DNA from: Rhizomucor pusillus
Taxonomy: Eukaryota; Mucoromycota; Mucoromycetes; Mucorales; Lichtheimiaceae
Assembly (NCBI GenBank): GCA_900175165.2
Contig: FWWN02000640.1
Coordinates: 62,001 to 126,000 of the forward strand
Length of the DNA stretch: 64,000 bases
Direction: 5' to 3'
Within the stretch, counting starts at the first letter, position 1. Each line of letters opens with the position of its first letter. A program made the translations under genes and the position numbers. Of this stretch, positions 52,580-62,759 are shown in pieces. Under the pieces are notes generated by a model. That model had not been told where the DNA came from. It ran no database searches and saw only the letters and a list, made by a program, of their open reading frames with translations.

Positions 52580-53008
52580 AAGCCCAAAATGTGTATAAAA
52601 AGTAGCTTTATTTGCAAAAAAAGATGAGAAAAAAAAGCATACCATAACTATAAAGAAAAGCAGGCGGTTTTTGTTCCTTTTTTGTAATAAAACCGAAGCC
52701 AAAAAGGAATGTAATATGTAAAGGTCGACCCAAAGTGGGAGGAGGAGAAGAAAAGAACGTGTGCGAGTGAGTGTGTATCTGAAAATAGTAGCGGTAATAG
52801 TAATTGTAGTTAAGGTTATAGTTGATCGGCCAGCGTCGTATGTGTATAGGAAGGCGGGGCGGGTTTGGCACATATTAGCGTTGACTGGGTTGTAGAGTAA
52901 TGGCTGGTGTATGTATGTATGTAGGAACTGTAGAGGAAGAGAGCGAGGAAAAGATCAATTAACGGGAAGATCATTAGATGGAGTGGTAATAAGAGAGAAA
53001 GGTGATGA
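52580..53008. other. Intergenic region downstream of SPT6
   Basis: 3' flank of SPT6, A/G-rich on the plus strand with repeated short AGTAGTAAT/GTATGTAT-like stretches. No additional gene recognised. Confidence 0.5.
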
Positions 53009-53281
53009 TTAGGCCGCGCAGGCAGGTGTAAGAGAAACTCGGAGGGTGCGTGTAGGATAATCGACGATAAGCGCTTCGAGTTCTAGCGACTTTTTCGAAG
53101 AAATGCTGGATGCGATGGATGAAGAGGTCGAGAGGCACGAGTCGACGCTGGATCGGTGGAAGGATAGAAGCCGTTTCAGTTTCCTGTCAACTAGTAGAAC
53201 GTCGTGCTGCTTGTGATTAGGTAGAGGTGCAGTCTTGTTCTGGCGCAAACGCTTGACAGTGAAATGTGGAATAAGCTGCAT
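53009..53281 (-). CDS. Hypothetical small protein (90 aa)
   Basis: Single-exon ORF from an ATG at 53281. The N-terminus is basic (KRLRQNKTAP), then HDVLLVDRKLKRLLSF and a Ser-rich run with a short acidic/aliphatic segment (KKSLELEALIVDYP), ending in TPACAA. No known domain is recognised. It is the only strong open frame between SPT6 and the Pro-rich membrane protein gene, and base composition resembles coding sequence. A TATA-like element (GTATATTATTTGG region near 53290-53305) lies just upstream. Confidence 0.45.
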   Translation of the reverse strand: MQLIPHFTVKRLRQNKTAPLPNHKQHDVLLVDRKLKRLLSFHRSSVDSCLSTSSSIASSISSKKSLELEALIVDYPTRTLRVSLTPACAA

Positions 53282-53961
53282 CTTTATGTATAGTGTATAT
53301 TATTTGGAAAATATTTAAAGAACTGTATAGAGTGGGATTATAGAAAGAAAGGAAAAAAAAAGAAAGAAAAAGGACAAGGATTTTTTTTCAAACGCGTGGA
53401 GATCATGCATTTATATAAGTGTACGCAGGACCTGTTTACATTTACAGGACATACACAACATCCTTATTGTCTGTGTGTGCTGCTCTACTGGGCTAGTTAC
53501 CCCTTTAACGAACCCCCAACCAACCTCCGAACCTCCTCCTTTGGCGTACCTACGAGCGCGCGGATGTTCCAAAGATATCTCTATACACAGACGCCGAGAA
53601 TAGTGAGGAGCCAAAACCCCCAAACCATCCTCCTTCAATGTCCCACCGTCCAACGATCATGGTAGAAGAAGCAGGCAGGATCTCCTTGAAATTTCTTGAT
53701 CACTTGCACTGCAGTATATGCGTGTTCATGAAGAAAGCCACGTTTTTTTCTATTTTCTTTTTTCTTCGCCCCCCACCCCCCTAAAAATTTGATCCCCGCA
53801 CGCCAGCAGCAGCTGGATGCAGATATTTTCCACAGCAGGGTTCTGTCAGGGTCATTTATCATCATTCGTCGTGACACAAACTCGGTCGCAATTGACGTCA
53901 CCCGCGTGGTGCAACCATTTTTCTTCTCTTTATTGATTTTATTACGTAGCAGTGTTGTAGA
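53282..53961. other. Intergenic region, purine-rich then C-rich
   Basis: Contains a GA-rich tract at about 53343-53375 and a C-rich/poly-C area near 53768-53783. Open frames present on both strands are low complexity. No gene assigned. Confidence 0.5.
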
Positions 53962-54441
53962 TTAATAGTATCCACGACCGTATCCGGTGTTGTAGTAGTA
54001 ACTTCGACGCGTGAGTCCCGCGGCCAATCCGACAATAAGGCCGATAATGATACAGCAGCAAATGATAGAACACGAGCGCCGTTTCCAGGCCAGCGAGCGG
54101 TTGTTGGGAGGAGCGTAGTAGCTGATCATAGGGTTTCGACGTGCTGGGCGGTCGCTCGGTGGTGGGCCCATAGCCTGCGGCTGCTGTGGAGGTGGGGTGT
54201 AATACTGCTGCCCGGGAGGTGGTGGATACCCTCCTCCTTCTTGCTGCTTATACGCTGGAGGAGGTGGAGGTGGAGCCGCATAGTTACTGTTCGCTCCTCC
54301 TATATACCACTTTTCAGTTTAGCACACAAGCCTTGATCGACAGTCAGAGAATGTGTGCCTCGGTTGCGTGAGGAGACATATCCACGCATCCGGCTCTAAC
54401 AATAATTTACCGTAGGTTTTATCGCTGTTGTATTGTGCCAT
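53962..54441 (-). CDS. Proline-rich single-pass membrane protein
   Basis: Small protein of 122 aa in two exons (54411-54441 and 53962-54299; 111-nt intron, GTAAAT...TATAG, in phase). The N-terminus starts MAQYNSDKTYGG and is rich in Pro, Gln and Tyr (APPPPPPAYKQQ, GQQYYTPPPQQPQ). After a basic stretch (RSLAWKRRSCS) comes one membrane helix (IICCCIIIGLIVGLAAGL) with a Cys cluster. The C-terminus is Tyr/Gly-rich (YYYNTGYGRGYY). This resembles fungal Pro/Tyr-rich tail-region membrane proteins; no function can be assigned. The Cys cluster next to the membrane suggests S-acylation, which is inference. Confidence 0.75.
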
Positions 54442-54635
54442 CTTGATGTATTAATAGCAACGGCAGTGGTAAAAAAGTTACAGTAAGTAGTAGATTTAAC
54501 GGGGAAAACCAGGGAATGCAAAGCACTGGGACAAATGCCAAGATCGATGCTTTGACCCATGCATTTGCTCATGTTTCAGATCCCTTATTATATGTATAAT
54601 ATATCGTAGTTCTAGTACTAAATAATAATACGCCT

Positions 54636-55300
54636 TTAAAGATACTGCAGTAACGTAAACAAGCCGGTGACGAAGGTGACAAAGGAGCCAGCAGCGCCGT
54701 AGAAGCTGGTCAGCACAATTTTTCAATAAAAATCGACCTAGTTAATACAAAGCACACCCTGCGATCAATTGCATGGCTTGTTACATACCTCGAGGCAACT
54801 CCTTGGTCGAGCTCAGGGTTGTTCGCTGGTTCCGGCAATGGCGAGTCAGCGGTAGAGCTTGCCGGGAGTATGCTTGTGGACGTCCTTGTTACGGTCGTTG
54901 AGGGTACTTGCATTGAAAAGCTGCTACTGGTGCTGCTTTGGAAGGAGGAGGAGGGATAAGGGTGCATAGAAGGCAAGGGTTCCGGTCCTTCGGGACCTTG
55001 CAAGATGGGGCTGATGCTGGTGGTGCCGGTGGCGAGAGGCCGACCAGTACCGGAAACACCAGCGCTGTTGTTGCTGCTGCTGCTAATGCCGACTAGGCTG
55101 CCATTCACATACGTGCCGTTTATGCCGCTTATGATCACTATGTCCTTGCCATTCCCGTGGTGATAATCGTCTTCGTCGTTGTCACAGCGAGCAAGCGCAT
55201 TGCCGGGAAAGAACAATACATTGCTGATCAGCAGCGTAGTAAACAAAAAGCTTACTAGTTTCTTGTCAAAAGTTGTTCGAGTGATGTTTTGATGTTGCAT
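54636..55300 (-). CDS. Secreted Ser/Thr-rich protein, probably GPI-anchored
   Basis: Two exons (54789-55300 and 54636-54705; intron 54706-54788) encode 193 aa. The start at 55300 precedes a signal-peptide-like segment (VSFLFTTLLISNVLFFPGNA). The mature part has an acidic/His patch (CDNDEDDYHHGNGKD) and long Ser/Thr/Pro stretches likely to be O-mannosylated. Splicing adds a C-terminal hydrophobic segment (GSFVTFVTGLFTLLQYL) directly before the stop, a typical GPI-anchor signal. An in-frame ATG 87 nt further upstream would extend the N-terminus but displaces the signal peptide. No enzymatic domain; a cell-wall or surface protein is inferred. Confidence 0.75.
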
Positions 55301-55717
55301 AAATAAGAGAGTGCTATCCTTTTTGTTATTTGTGATCTCACGTCTTTTCTTTTTTATTATTGCAATCCACCTGGTTGCGTTTTTCATTTAAACAGCTTCT
55401 TTATATCTTGTTCATCAACGGCATAGCATTAGTTGCGTTCCAAACACTTGTCAATGCTTGCAAACGTCATTTGACATTTTTCTACCCTGATGCATTGTTT
55501 TCAAAAGACAGCTAAATGTAATGTGTCAAGGGTAAATTTTTAATAATGTGATTTGCAAAATGCGAACAAGAAAAAGGATATAAAGGGGGAAACATGCATG
55601 CGTAATTTTCTTATTTTTTGTTGCAAACGAGAAAAGAAAAGAAAGGGTAAAATAGAAGGAAGGATACAAACGGGTCGAGAGAAGGAAGTTTGAGGGGGAG
55701 ATATCACCGGTTTCACT
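55301..55717. other. Intergenic region
   Basis: Upstream region of the secreted protein and 3' flank of the malic enzyme gene. AT-rich; no coding or RNA signal recognised. Confidence 0.5.
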
Positions 55718-58038
55718 TTACAAGTTGAATTCAAAGTGGTGAGGCTGGTTAGGATCCCACATGCGAGCAGCGACAAAGTCCAGAAGGGCCTGATCAAACT
55801 GCTGGCCAGAGTAAGAATCGGCAAGTCGCTTGAGCTCTGGTTCGCGAGCAAGGTTCTCCTGGATAGCTTGCTTGCAGACAGCGACGGCGACCTGGGCAGA
55901 TACTTCACGAATACGCTTCAGCGAAGGATACAAGTCAGCGCGTTGGATTTCCTCCGGCAGCAAGGATGCAGAGAGACCCTTTGCAGCTTCGTAGACCATG
56001 CTATCAGAAACGTGTGCAGCCTTGGCGAGGATAGCGCCTAGGCCGAGACCGGGGAAAATGTACATGTTGTTACCCTGACCAGCATACTTGAGTTGGCCGT
56101 CCGGCAGCTCGAACGGCGGGAAGGCTGTGCCTGAAGCAAAAAGAACGCGGTTGTCTGTGTAACGGATCGCTTGCTCAAACGTGCACTCTGCATTTGTCAT
56201 TGGGTTTGACAGAGGGAAAATGATTGGCAGAGCATTGTTGGCTGCCATCTTCTCGATAGCTTCCTTGGTGAATGCTTGGTGTACGGCGGACAGGCCAATC
56301 AAACTTTAAAAAACCTTGTTAGCAACCGTGGGGTGGAGAAAACCTTAATGAGTAAGACTTACGCGGTAGGTTTAGCATAGTCGATCACGTCACACAACGT
56401 TTTGAATTGAGCTTGGTTATTGTCGGAGCGAGCAAAGTAAACCTTATGCTGGGCAAGCTTGTCGCCTCTGTCGAGAGTGACGAGACCCTTGCTGTCGACG
56501 AGGTAGAAGAGGTTCTTGGCCTCTTGCTCCGACAGGCCGTGCTCGCGCATAAAGTAAGTCAGAATTTGCTTCGCAACGCCGATTGCCGAGGAACCAGCAC
56601 CAAAAAAGACAATGCGGTGGTCGCGAGGGTTAAGGCCGACCTTCTCCTGGGCTACACGCACGGCGTTCATGAAACCGGCAAGGATAACTGAGCCGGTGCC
56701 TTGGATGTCATCGTTGAAACAGAATGTCTTGTTTTGATACTTTTCCAGCAAGCCGAATGCGTGTTCTGAAGAAAAGTCTTCAAACTGGACTAGAATGTCA
56801 GGATAAACTTCATACAATGCTTGCATCACCTGGTCGACCGCGGCGTAGAACTATATATGGATATCACCGGTTGGTTAGCATACTGCTCATTTTTTGTTCG
56901 TGATGGGGGATTGGGGGAAGGGAGGAGAAAGGCAGGCAGGCACGTTGTTTATATTTACATACCTCGGCGTCATCTGGGCGTTTCTGGCGCAAGCCGAGGT
57001 AGAGTGGATCGCTGAGGTATCGTTCATTGTTTGTGCCAAAGTCGAGGATGATGGGCAGAGTCTTGCGAGGATCGATGCCGGCAGCGCCAACATAAAGTTG
57101 AAGCTTTCCGATGGGAATGCCGATGCCGTTCATACCCAAGTCGCCCAAGCCGAGGATACGGGAGCCGTCTGAGATGACGGTGATAGCAGGCTCAAAGTCC
57201 TCGCCGGCGCGGCCATAGTTCCGGATGATATCCTTGACGTGGGGTAGATCGTTTATGGTAATGTACAAGCCGTCGGGTGATCCTACATATTGGGGTTGTT
57301 GGGAGAGAGTCGTCAGCTGTTTCGGAAGAGGTGGGGGGTATTTCTGCATTTTGAGTTTGCGAGTGTTTGTACCTACCTGGCTGTCCCAAGAATGGGTAGA
57401 TATTCGAGTACTCGAGACATGCTTCACCGACAGTTGGGGTATAAATAATCGGAGCAATTTCCTTAAAAATAAGTAGTGTGAGCATTATTGTGGGAAACGA
57501 TCCGTGCCTAGAACCTTAATCCTCCTGAGTGTCAAAATTATACCTCCAACTCGTCGCAGACCAGCTTGTAGAATAGACGAATGTTGCTGTTCCGAAGCTG
57601 AGCCATGAAAATATACTTGTCGAGCGTCGTGTGCTTCGATCTAAGCACGTTCAAAGCTCGCTCCTTTTGCAGATCAAGCCCCTCAACGCCTGCAGGGCCG
57701 TAGCCGCGGAGACCCAGGCGTGCACGTACATCCAAAGGCATCGCTGTGCCTGCATCGTTTCATGCTCCCCCGTTAGCAATAAATGCGATAAATGAATAAA
57801 AGAATAAGCAGCAGCTTTGTAAATTACCTTGATTGTAGTATGGAGAAGTAGCAAGTGTTTTGACAGCAGGGCTCAAGCTGCTGTTCTTATTGATAACAGA
57901 AGTCTTTGCAGCGTGGCCGTTGTTGTTGGCAAAGATAGTGGCAGGTTGCTGGTGGTCGAGGATAGGCATTGCGCGCGTACTGTAAAATTTACACCGGGAG
58001 AAGAGAAACGAGAGAGGAATTGTGCGGCGACGAAGCAT
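55718..58038 (-). CDS. Malic enzyme, probably mitochondrial NAD(P)-dependent
   Basis: Oxidative decarboxylation of malate to pyruvate with NAD(P)H formation. Six exons (57828-58038, 57544-57743, 57377-57461, 56963-57282, 56363-56850, 55718-56303) give 629 aa in phase. The N-terminus MLRRRTIPLSFLFSRCKFYS has the composition of a mitochondrial targeting sequence. Conserved blocks: IIYTPTVGEACLEYS, the signature LGDLGMNGIGIPIGKL, FNDDIQGTGSVILAGF, the dinucleotide fold IVFFGAGSSAIGVA, and PLSNPMTNAECTFEQA. Cofactor preference cannot be settled by eye; Mucorales have several malic enzymes, including NADP-dependent ones tied to lipid synthesis. Confidence 0.95.
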
Positions 58039-58212
58039 ATTTAAATGGGTTTTTATACTTTAGAAATATACTTTGATCACACAAAATCAGGGAAGAGAGG
58101 AAGATTTCATATGCTTTTCGATGCAACTCCGGTCCTGCGCATGTGTGCTGTCCAAAACTCCAGCAAATGAGCTCGCTGCATTTAGTCGAGTCATACTGCG
58201 TCCCATGTGTAT

Positions 58213-58860
58213 TCACAATTGACGATCCATCCACTTAAACGTTACCGACACTCGATTAATGGCTACCTGCACAGCTGCCGCGGATCCATCGCAACAATCC
58301 GCTGGTGCTGCTGATCTATTATTTCTTCTTCTTGCTACTATTATGCCTCCGCACATCCGGCAAGCCTCGCTGCTGCTGCTGCTGCTATCAATTTGTTCCG
58401 TTCTTGTCTTGCATCGATAACGTATCTGCACCCCTCCTTGCTCCACCAAGTGATCGCCTTGGGACCAGTCCATTATCCGTATTCCCTGCTGCTGTTCATC
58501 ATCATCGCTCGCAGCGGCAGTCAGGCGTCGCGTCCAGCACAACTTTAGTGTCTCCGGCAGCTGATCACACATGTCACGAAACTCGTCGGGCGTCACTGGT
58601 TCAAAGCACAGTCGTCCATAACCATCGCAGCCAACGCACCGCAGCCTCGCCAAAGCTAGCGCGTTTGCATTGCCATGACACAAGGCTGCAGCGTACGCTG
58701 CTGGTGTCAGCACGGCCACCTCCCAGGCCTGGGATTTCGCTCTCTGTCGCACTGCATAACTGCTGAAATTTGCAAGTACCTGGTCCCGCAGCAGTTTACG
58801 CAGATCAGGCAGATCAAGGTACGTGAATATTCTGTAAATAATCTCCAACGGCACATTCAT
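58213..58860 (-). CDS. F-box-like protein
   Basis: Single-exon ORF of 215 aa. The N-terminus (MNVPLEIIYRIFTYLDLPDL, then RKLLRDQVLANFSSYAV) fits an F-box, suggesting a substrate receptor of an SCF ubiquitin ligase. The rest contains scattered Cys pairs (LRCVGCDGYGRLC and EACRMCGGI, then DCCDG) that might bind metal, a Gln/Asp run and a Ser run. No leucine-rich or WD repeats follow. Neighbours: its stop lies 174 bp upstream of the malic enzyme start on the same strand. Confidence 0.65.
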   Translation of the reverse strand: MNVPLEIIYRIFTYLDLPDLRKLLRDQVLANFSSYAVRQRAKSQAWEVAVLTPAAYAAALCHGNANALALARLRCVGCDGYGRLCFEPVTPDEFRDMCDQLPETLKLCWTRRLTAAASDDDEQQQGIRIMDWSQGDHLVEQGGVQIRYRCKTRTEQIDSSSSSSEACRMCGGIIVARRRNNRSAAPADCCDGSAAAVQVAINRVSVTFKWMDRQL

Positions 58861-60121
58861 GGCTGCTGATAAAACAAAAAAAAGATAATAAATCTTGATT
58901 CTTATATATCTCTAACAACATTTTCATGCCGAACGAAAACCCTTGTCCCTAAGCCCCTGACAATATATCTTTTTCTTGACATCCGGTCTCAAGCTGGCAT
59001 TTACACATTGAGTCTCGTGAGTGCCTTTTTTGCTCAATATTTATCATCACGTTAAATGACGATGATGTATTGTGCGCACAAACGTGAACGTCAAAAGCAA
59101 GCACATGACGGCGCATGGGGCGCGAGCCACCTTCACGCCATTCTTTTTTATTGCAGTACGTCTAGATATATCTGCTGCATAGAATGTCACCGTACATTCT
59201 TGGACCGATCCAGTCGATCGGATTCCCCCTCACTCCTGCTACCATTACTACTACCTATTGTTCTGGTTGCATACACTTTATCCACCGCCGTTCTACTAAT
59301 GTTCGTCGTGCACACAGCCTTGAAAAAAGAGTGTGCGAGCACCTGAAAGTTGTGTAGGTCCGCATCCATCTCTAACATGCCTGTAGCATTACACTCTTGA
59401 AAGGATGAATATGTTCTTGGCCGTTGGTAACCCCTGCCAAGACCCGTTCTCAGGTTTGCGGATCACTGCACGATACATTCGAGATGCAGCGTACCCGGTT
59501 ACTCCAAGTTCTCTCTGCCTCACTCTATCCAATAACCTGGTACACACCGTCCTGCCTTCTCGAGCATGTAAAACTCTGTTTGGATCTTTCCGGGGATATA
59601 TTTGCATATTGGCGTTCCATGCTGATGAAATGAAAGAATCTTGTATTTTAACATTCTTTTTCGTTCTCATTTTTACAAGTGCGCCAGCTCCAAGCAAGCA
59701 AATGAATGTATGTAAATATAATATACGGTTTGGATTACGATGCTGCTACTGCTACTGCTCTGCATATTCCCTTCCCTCTGTAGCTCTAGGCTTTTCGTCG
59801 CAAGCAGGTAGGTGCGGACCTGGAGAAAAATTTTTAGGGTCTAGTGACCCAAACGCACCAAATCTCCTTCTCTCTTTCGCTCAGCGCCTGTTTAGCCAGA
59901 AAGGTAGAGTAGACAACCCAACAAGACACGCACACAACTGCCACACGTCGAGCACGGAAAAAAGCTGCAACTTGCCAACCCGTCCCTCCCGCCATTGCGT
60001 CGATGAACGATTAAAACGGGCACGGGCTATATGTGGCTTATATTCTCGACTCGAGAACGCGAATGAACGAAAGTTGCTTACCCACATTCTCTCCTCTTTT
60101 CTTCAGACACACATTTACACA
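58861..60121. other. Intergenic region upstream of NAC beta gene
   Basis: Divergent region between the F-box gene and the NAC beta gene. Overlapping open frames at 59389-59697 (minus) and 59405-60190 (plus) lack recognised domains. T/C-rich sequence (cattctctcctcttttcttcag) lies just before the NAC start codon, as in highly expressed fungal genes. Confidence 0.45.
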
Positions 60122-60859
60122 ATGAACAGCGACAAGTTTTCTAAGCTCCAGAGCCAAGTCCGCATTGGTGGCAAGGGTAATACATTTTAAAGCAATGAAT
60201 GAATGAAGGAGCGTGAATGTTGACATTTCCGGCCAAATTCAGGTACTCCCCGTCGTAAGGTCAAGAAGGTCACCAAGTCCGTTGGTGGTGACGACCGCAA
60301 ACTCCAAGCTGCTTTGCAAAAGTTGGGTGTCCAGCCCCTTGGCGGTATTGAGGAAGTCAACATGTTCAAGGAAGACGGCAAGGTCATCCACTTTGCTGTT
60401 CCCCGTGGTACGTTGTATTATTTTTTTTTTTTTGTAAAAGAAGCAGCTGTAGCGCTAAATATGCATTTTCAACAGTCCAGGCTGCTGTCAACGCCAACAC
60501 CTTTGCCATTCACGGCCGCTCTGTCGAGAAGGAGCTCACTGAATTGGGTAACGTTCGATGCGGCATATATATTTGTACTCGCTTACTGGATAACTAACTG
60601 GGATTTATATATAGTTCCCGGTATCTTGAGCCAATTGGGCCCTGACTCCCTCGCCAGCTTGCGCAAGCTTGCTGAAGCTTACACCTCTGCCCAGGGCGCT
60701 GCCGGTGCCGGCAACGATGACGACGACGAGATCCCCGACTTGGTCGAGAGTTTCGACAAGGCCGAGGTTGAGGACAAGAAGGAGGGCGAGGAAAAGAAGG
60801 AAGAACCCGCTGCTGCTGCTTCCGAAGAAAAGAAGCCTGAAGCTGAAAAGTCTGCTTAA
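60122..60859 (+). CDS. EGD1: Nascent polypeptide-associated complex subunit beta (BTF3)
   Basis: Ribosome-associated chaperone subunit that, with alpha-NAC, shields nascent chains. Four exons (60122-60176, 60243-60407, 60476-60547, 60615-60859) give 178 aa. The N-terminus [19 protein letters not shown] with [11 protein letters not shown] is the ribosome-binding motif (RRKxxKK). The NAC domain follows ([69 protein letters not shown]). An acidic/basic tail ([20 protein letters not shown]) ends at SA. Codon use is biased to C-ending and a few preferred codons, fitting high expression. Confidence 0.96.
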
Positions 60860-61458
60860 ATTCAGTAAAACCTTTTTGTTTGTCTGTGCATGAACCTTTT
60901 TTTCTCTCAATACATATGCGCGCAAGCATACGCACATGCACACATACGCACATCCAAAAAAAGAAGAAAAAGCACATATACGCACGTTATTTGTTGCTGT
61001 TGCTGTTGCTGCTGTTGTTGTTACCATTTGCTTGTTTGAAACTCTGATCTGATGAGTTCACCAGTATGCGTTACACTTGCCAATCACTGTGGCAACGGCT
61101 ATATCTTGGACATTGTTTTACAACATGCATTCGCTTCATTCACGTGTATATCTATTGAATCAAGAACATTGTAGATAATTTATTGAGAACTTTTTTGGGC
61201 AGATGGAAATCACGTTATTGTTCAACAGCATAGAACTTTCGGTGGTTTTTTTTACGTTTGCGTTTGCGGAATAATAGGTACGCAAGTAATGTTGGTGAAG
61301 TCGTCGTGCGATGGCGATCGTTATCTTGATACAGCGCGTTGTATGCAAGACTCATCAGAAGAGATGGGTGATGATGATAATGGGTAGCAACTTTTGACAG
61401 CCCCATGATGATAAAGTCGATGTTAGGAATCCAGCCTTCTTGTATCATCAACGATTTT
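60860..61458. other. Region between NAC beta and Ecl1-like gene
   Basis: 3' flank of the NAC beta gene with GTTGCTGTT repeats near 60990-61022. On the minus strand an open frame continues at 61215-61458 next to the Ecl1-like gene; see findings. Confidence 0.45.
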
Positions 61459-61789
61459 TCAAGTGTCCAAGTAGCAGTAAGGAGGAGAGTTGGGAGGGGT
61501 GGCCAGCAAGGTCCACGAGTCGCGCTTGTTGCGACGAGGAGCGGTTGCGTACGACAAGGGGTCGAGCACAGGCGAGGCTGGAGGAGTAGCGATGTTGCTT
61601 TCATTTGCTGTTGGAAGGAAAGAAGAGGTCTTGATATCTTTGTTACGGCAGGCATCAGAGCAGTACAACTATACAGCAATAGGTCGTTAGTCAATTGTTC
61701 TAAAAGCTCGAAGAAGTTATGTACTGATGTATACATACGTTGTCTTCGGTACAGTGACGATCGCAGATAATACACCAGGAGAGATCCAT
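61459..61789 (-). CDS. Ecl1-like small zinc-binding protein
   Basis: Short protein (86 aa) in two exons (61739-61789 and 61459-61668; 70-nt intron, GTATGT...TATAG, phase 0). The N-terminus is MDLSWCIICDRHCTEDN joined to LYCSDACRNKD, giving two CxxC-like pairs typical of the Ecl1 family; Ecl1 proteins extend chronological lifespan in fission yeast. A Ser/Pro/Thr-rich region (ATPPASPVLDPLSYATAP) follows, as in many fungal members, with TLLATPPNSPP before the stop. The Cys motif is split by the intron. A further open frame of about 85 codons overlaps downstream in another frame. Confidence 0.72.
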
Positions 61790-62759
61790 GTTTAGAGTTA
61801 ATAATAGGAGAGAGAAGAAGAGGTGATGTCTGAGCGCAGCAGCAAGGCAAGCTCTATTTATATATATATGTCGCCCGCGCGCACGTCCCCCCACTTTCTC
61901 GTCGTTTCCGTTCCGTTCCCTGGCAAACTATGAGTAATACCGTCGGGGTGGTCAACGATGGATGAGTAACACTTGCCATATTTGGTGTCTCCTTGGAGAT
62001 CCGCGCAATCTCTCATTTTTTTGTGTGAATCACAATGGGAAAGGTACGCTAAAGCTTGTGAAATATAATGCTAAGGGATTGGCGATCGTCATTGACGTAC
62101 TTGTCACAGGTTTCGTCTCTCGTCTAGTGCTACATATTGCTGCGCGCTGTTGCTGACAGCAATCACATCGGCTAATCTGATACGGTGTCTCCCCCCTACC
62201 CCTCCTAAATTTTTTCGGTGACAAAATTTGAAGTCTCATCATGGCGTGATCCGTCAGCGTGGATTACTCATAATCTCCCCATTTATGATTGATATTTGAG
62301 CCAAGTTGCAGTGTTCATGTAGTGTTATTTCAGCATCATTATTATCATCAACATCATCATCACCATCGATGATGGCCAGTGCGGAAAACTCGGTCTCTTG
62401 TACTTCCGCAGTAGAGACAGTTTTGCCGTCACCGTTGTTGCAGTCAATAACGTCATTCAATTTTCTAGGCACCATTTTAATATAGAAGCAATAAAGTGAC
62501 AAAGATGAAATTTTGTTGTTGTAGTACGGTCAGTTTTAAAAAATCAGATGTTCACCTAGGCAGCTTCTCCGCCTCCCTACACGTTTGGCAACGCGATGCG
62601 TGATAATCGATTGCATTCTCTAAATATGTATCGTTTATCAAGATGGATTTTATCTGACCAGATATTCAATGTAATTTACAGTGATGGTTTAATTGAATAG
62701 AATGGTATACAAGCGTAAAAAAAAAGAAGAGAAATGTGGATAAAATGAGGCGAGGAGGA
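61790..62759. other. Intergenic region
   Basis: About 1 kb between the Ecl1-like gene and the end of the palmitoyltransferase gene. A minus-strand open frame (62254-62474 from its ATG) contains an Asp-rich stretch but no domain. TATATATA near 61859 could belong to the Ecl1-like promoter. No RNA gene recognised. Confidence 0.45.

Noticed and set aside
59389..59697. 102-codon minus-strand ORF, and the overlapping plus-strand ORF 59405-60190
   Set aside because: Both frames are open over the same DNA, neither shows a domain, and the plus one runs into the NAC beta start in the wrong context.
62254..62502. Minus-strand ORF with Asp-rich stretch
   Set aside because: Simple-sequence ATC/ATT repeat explains the Asp run; no homology-like content.
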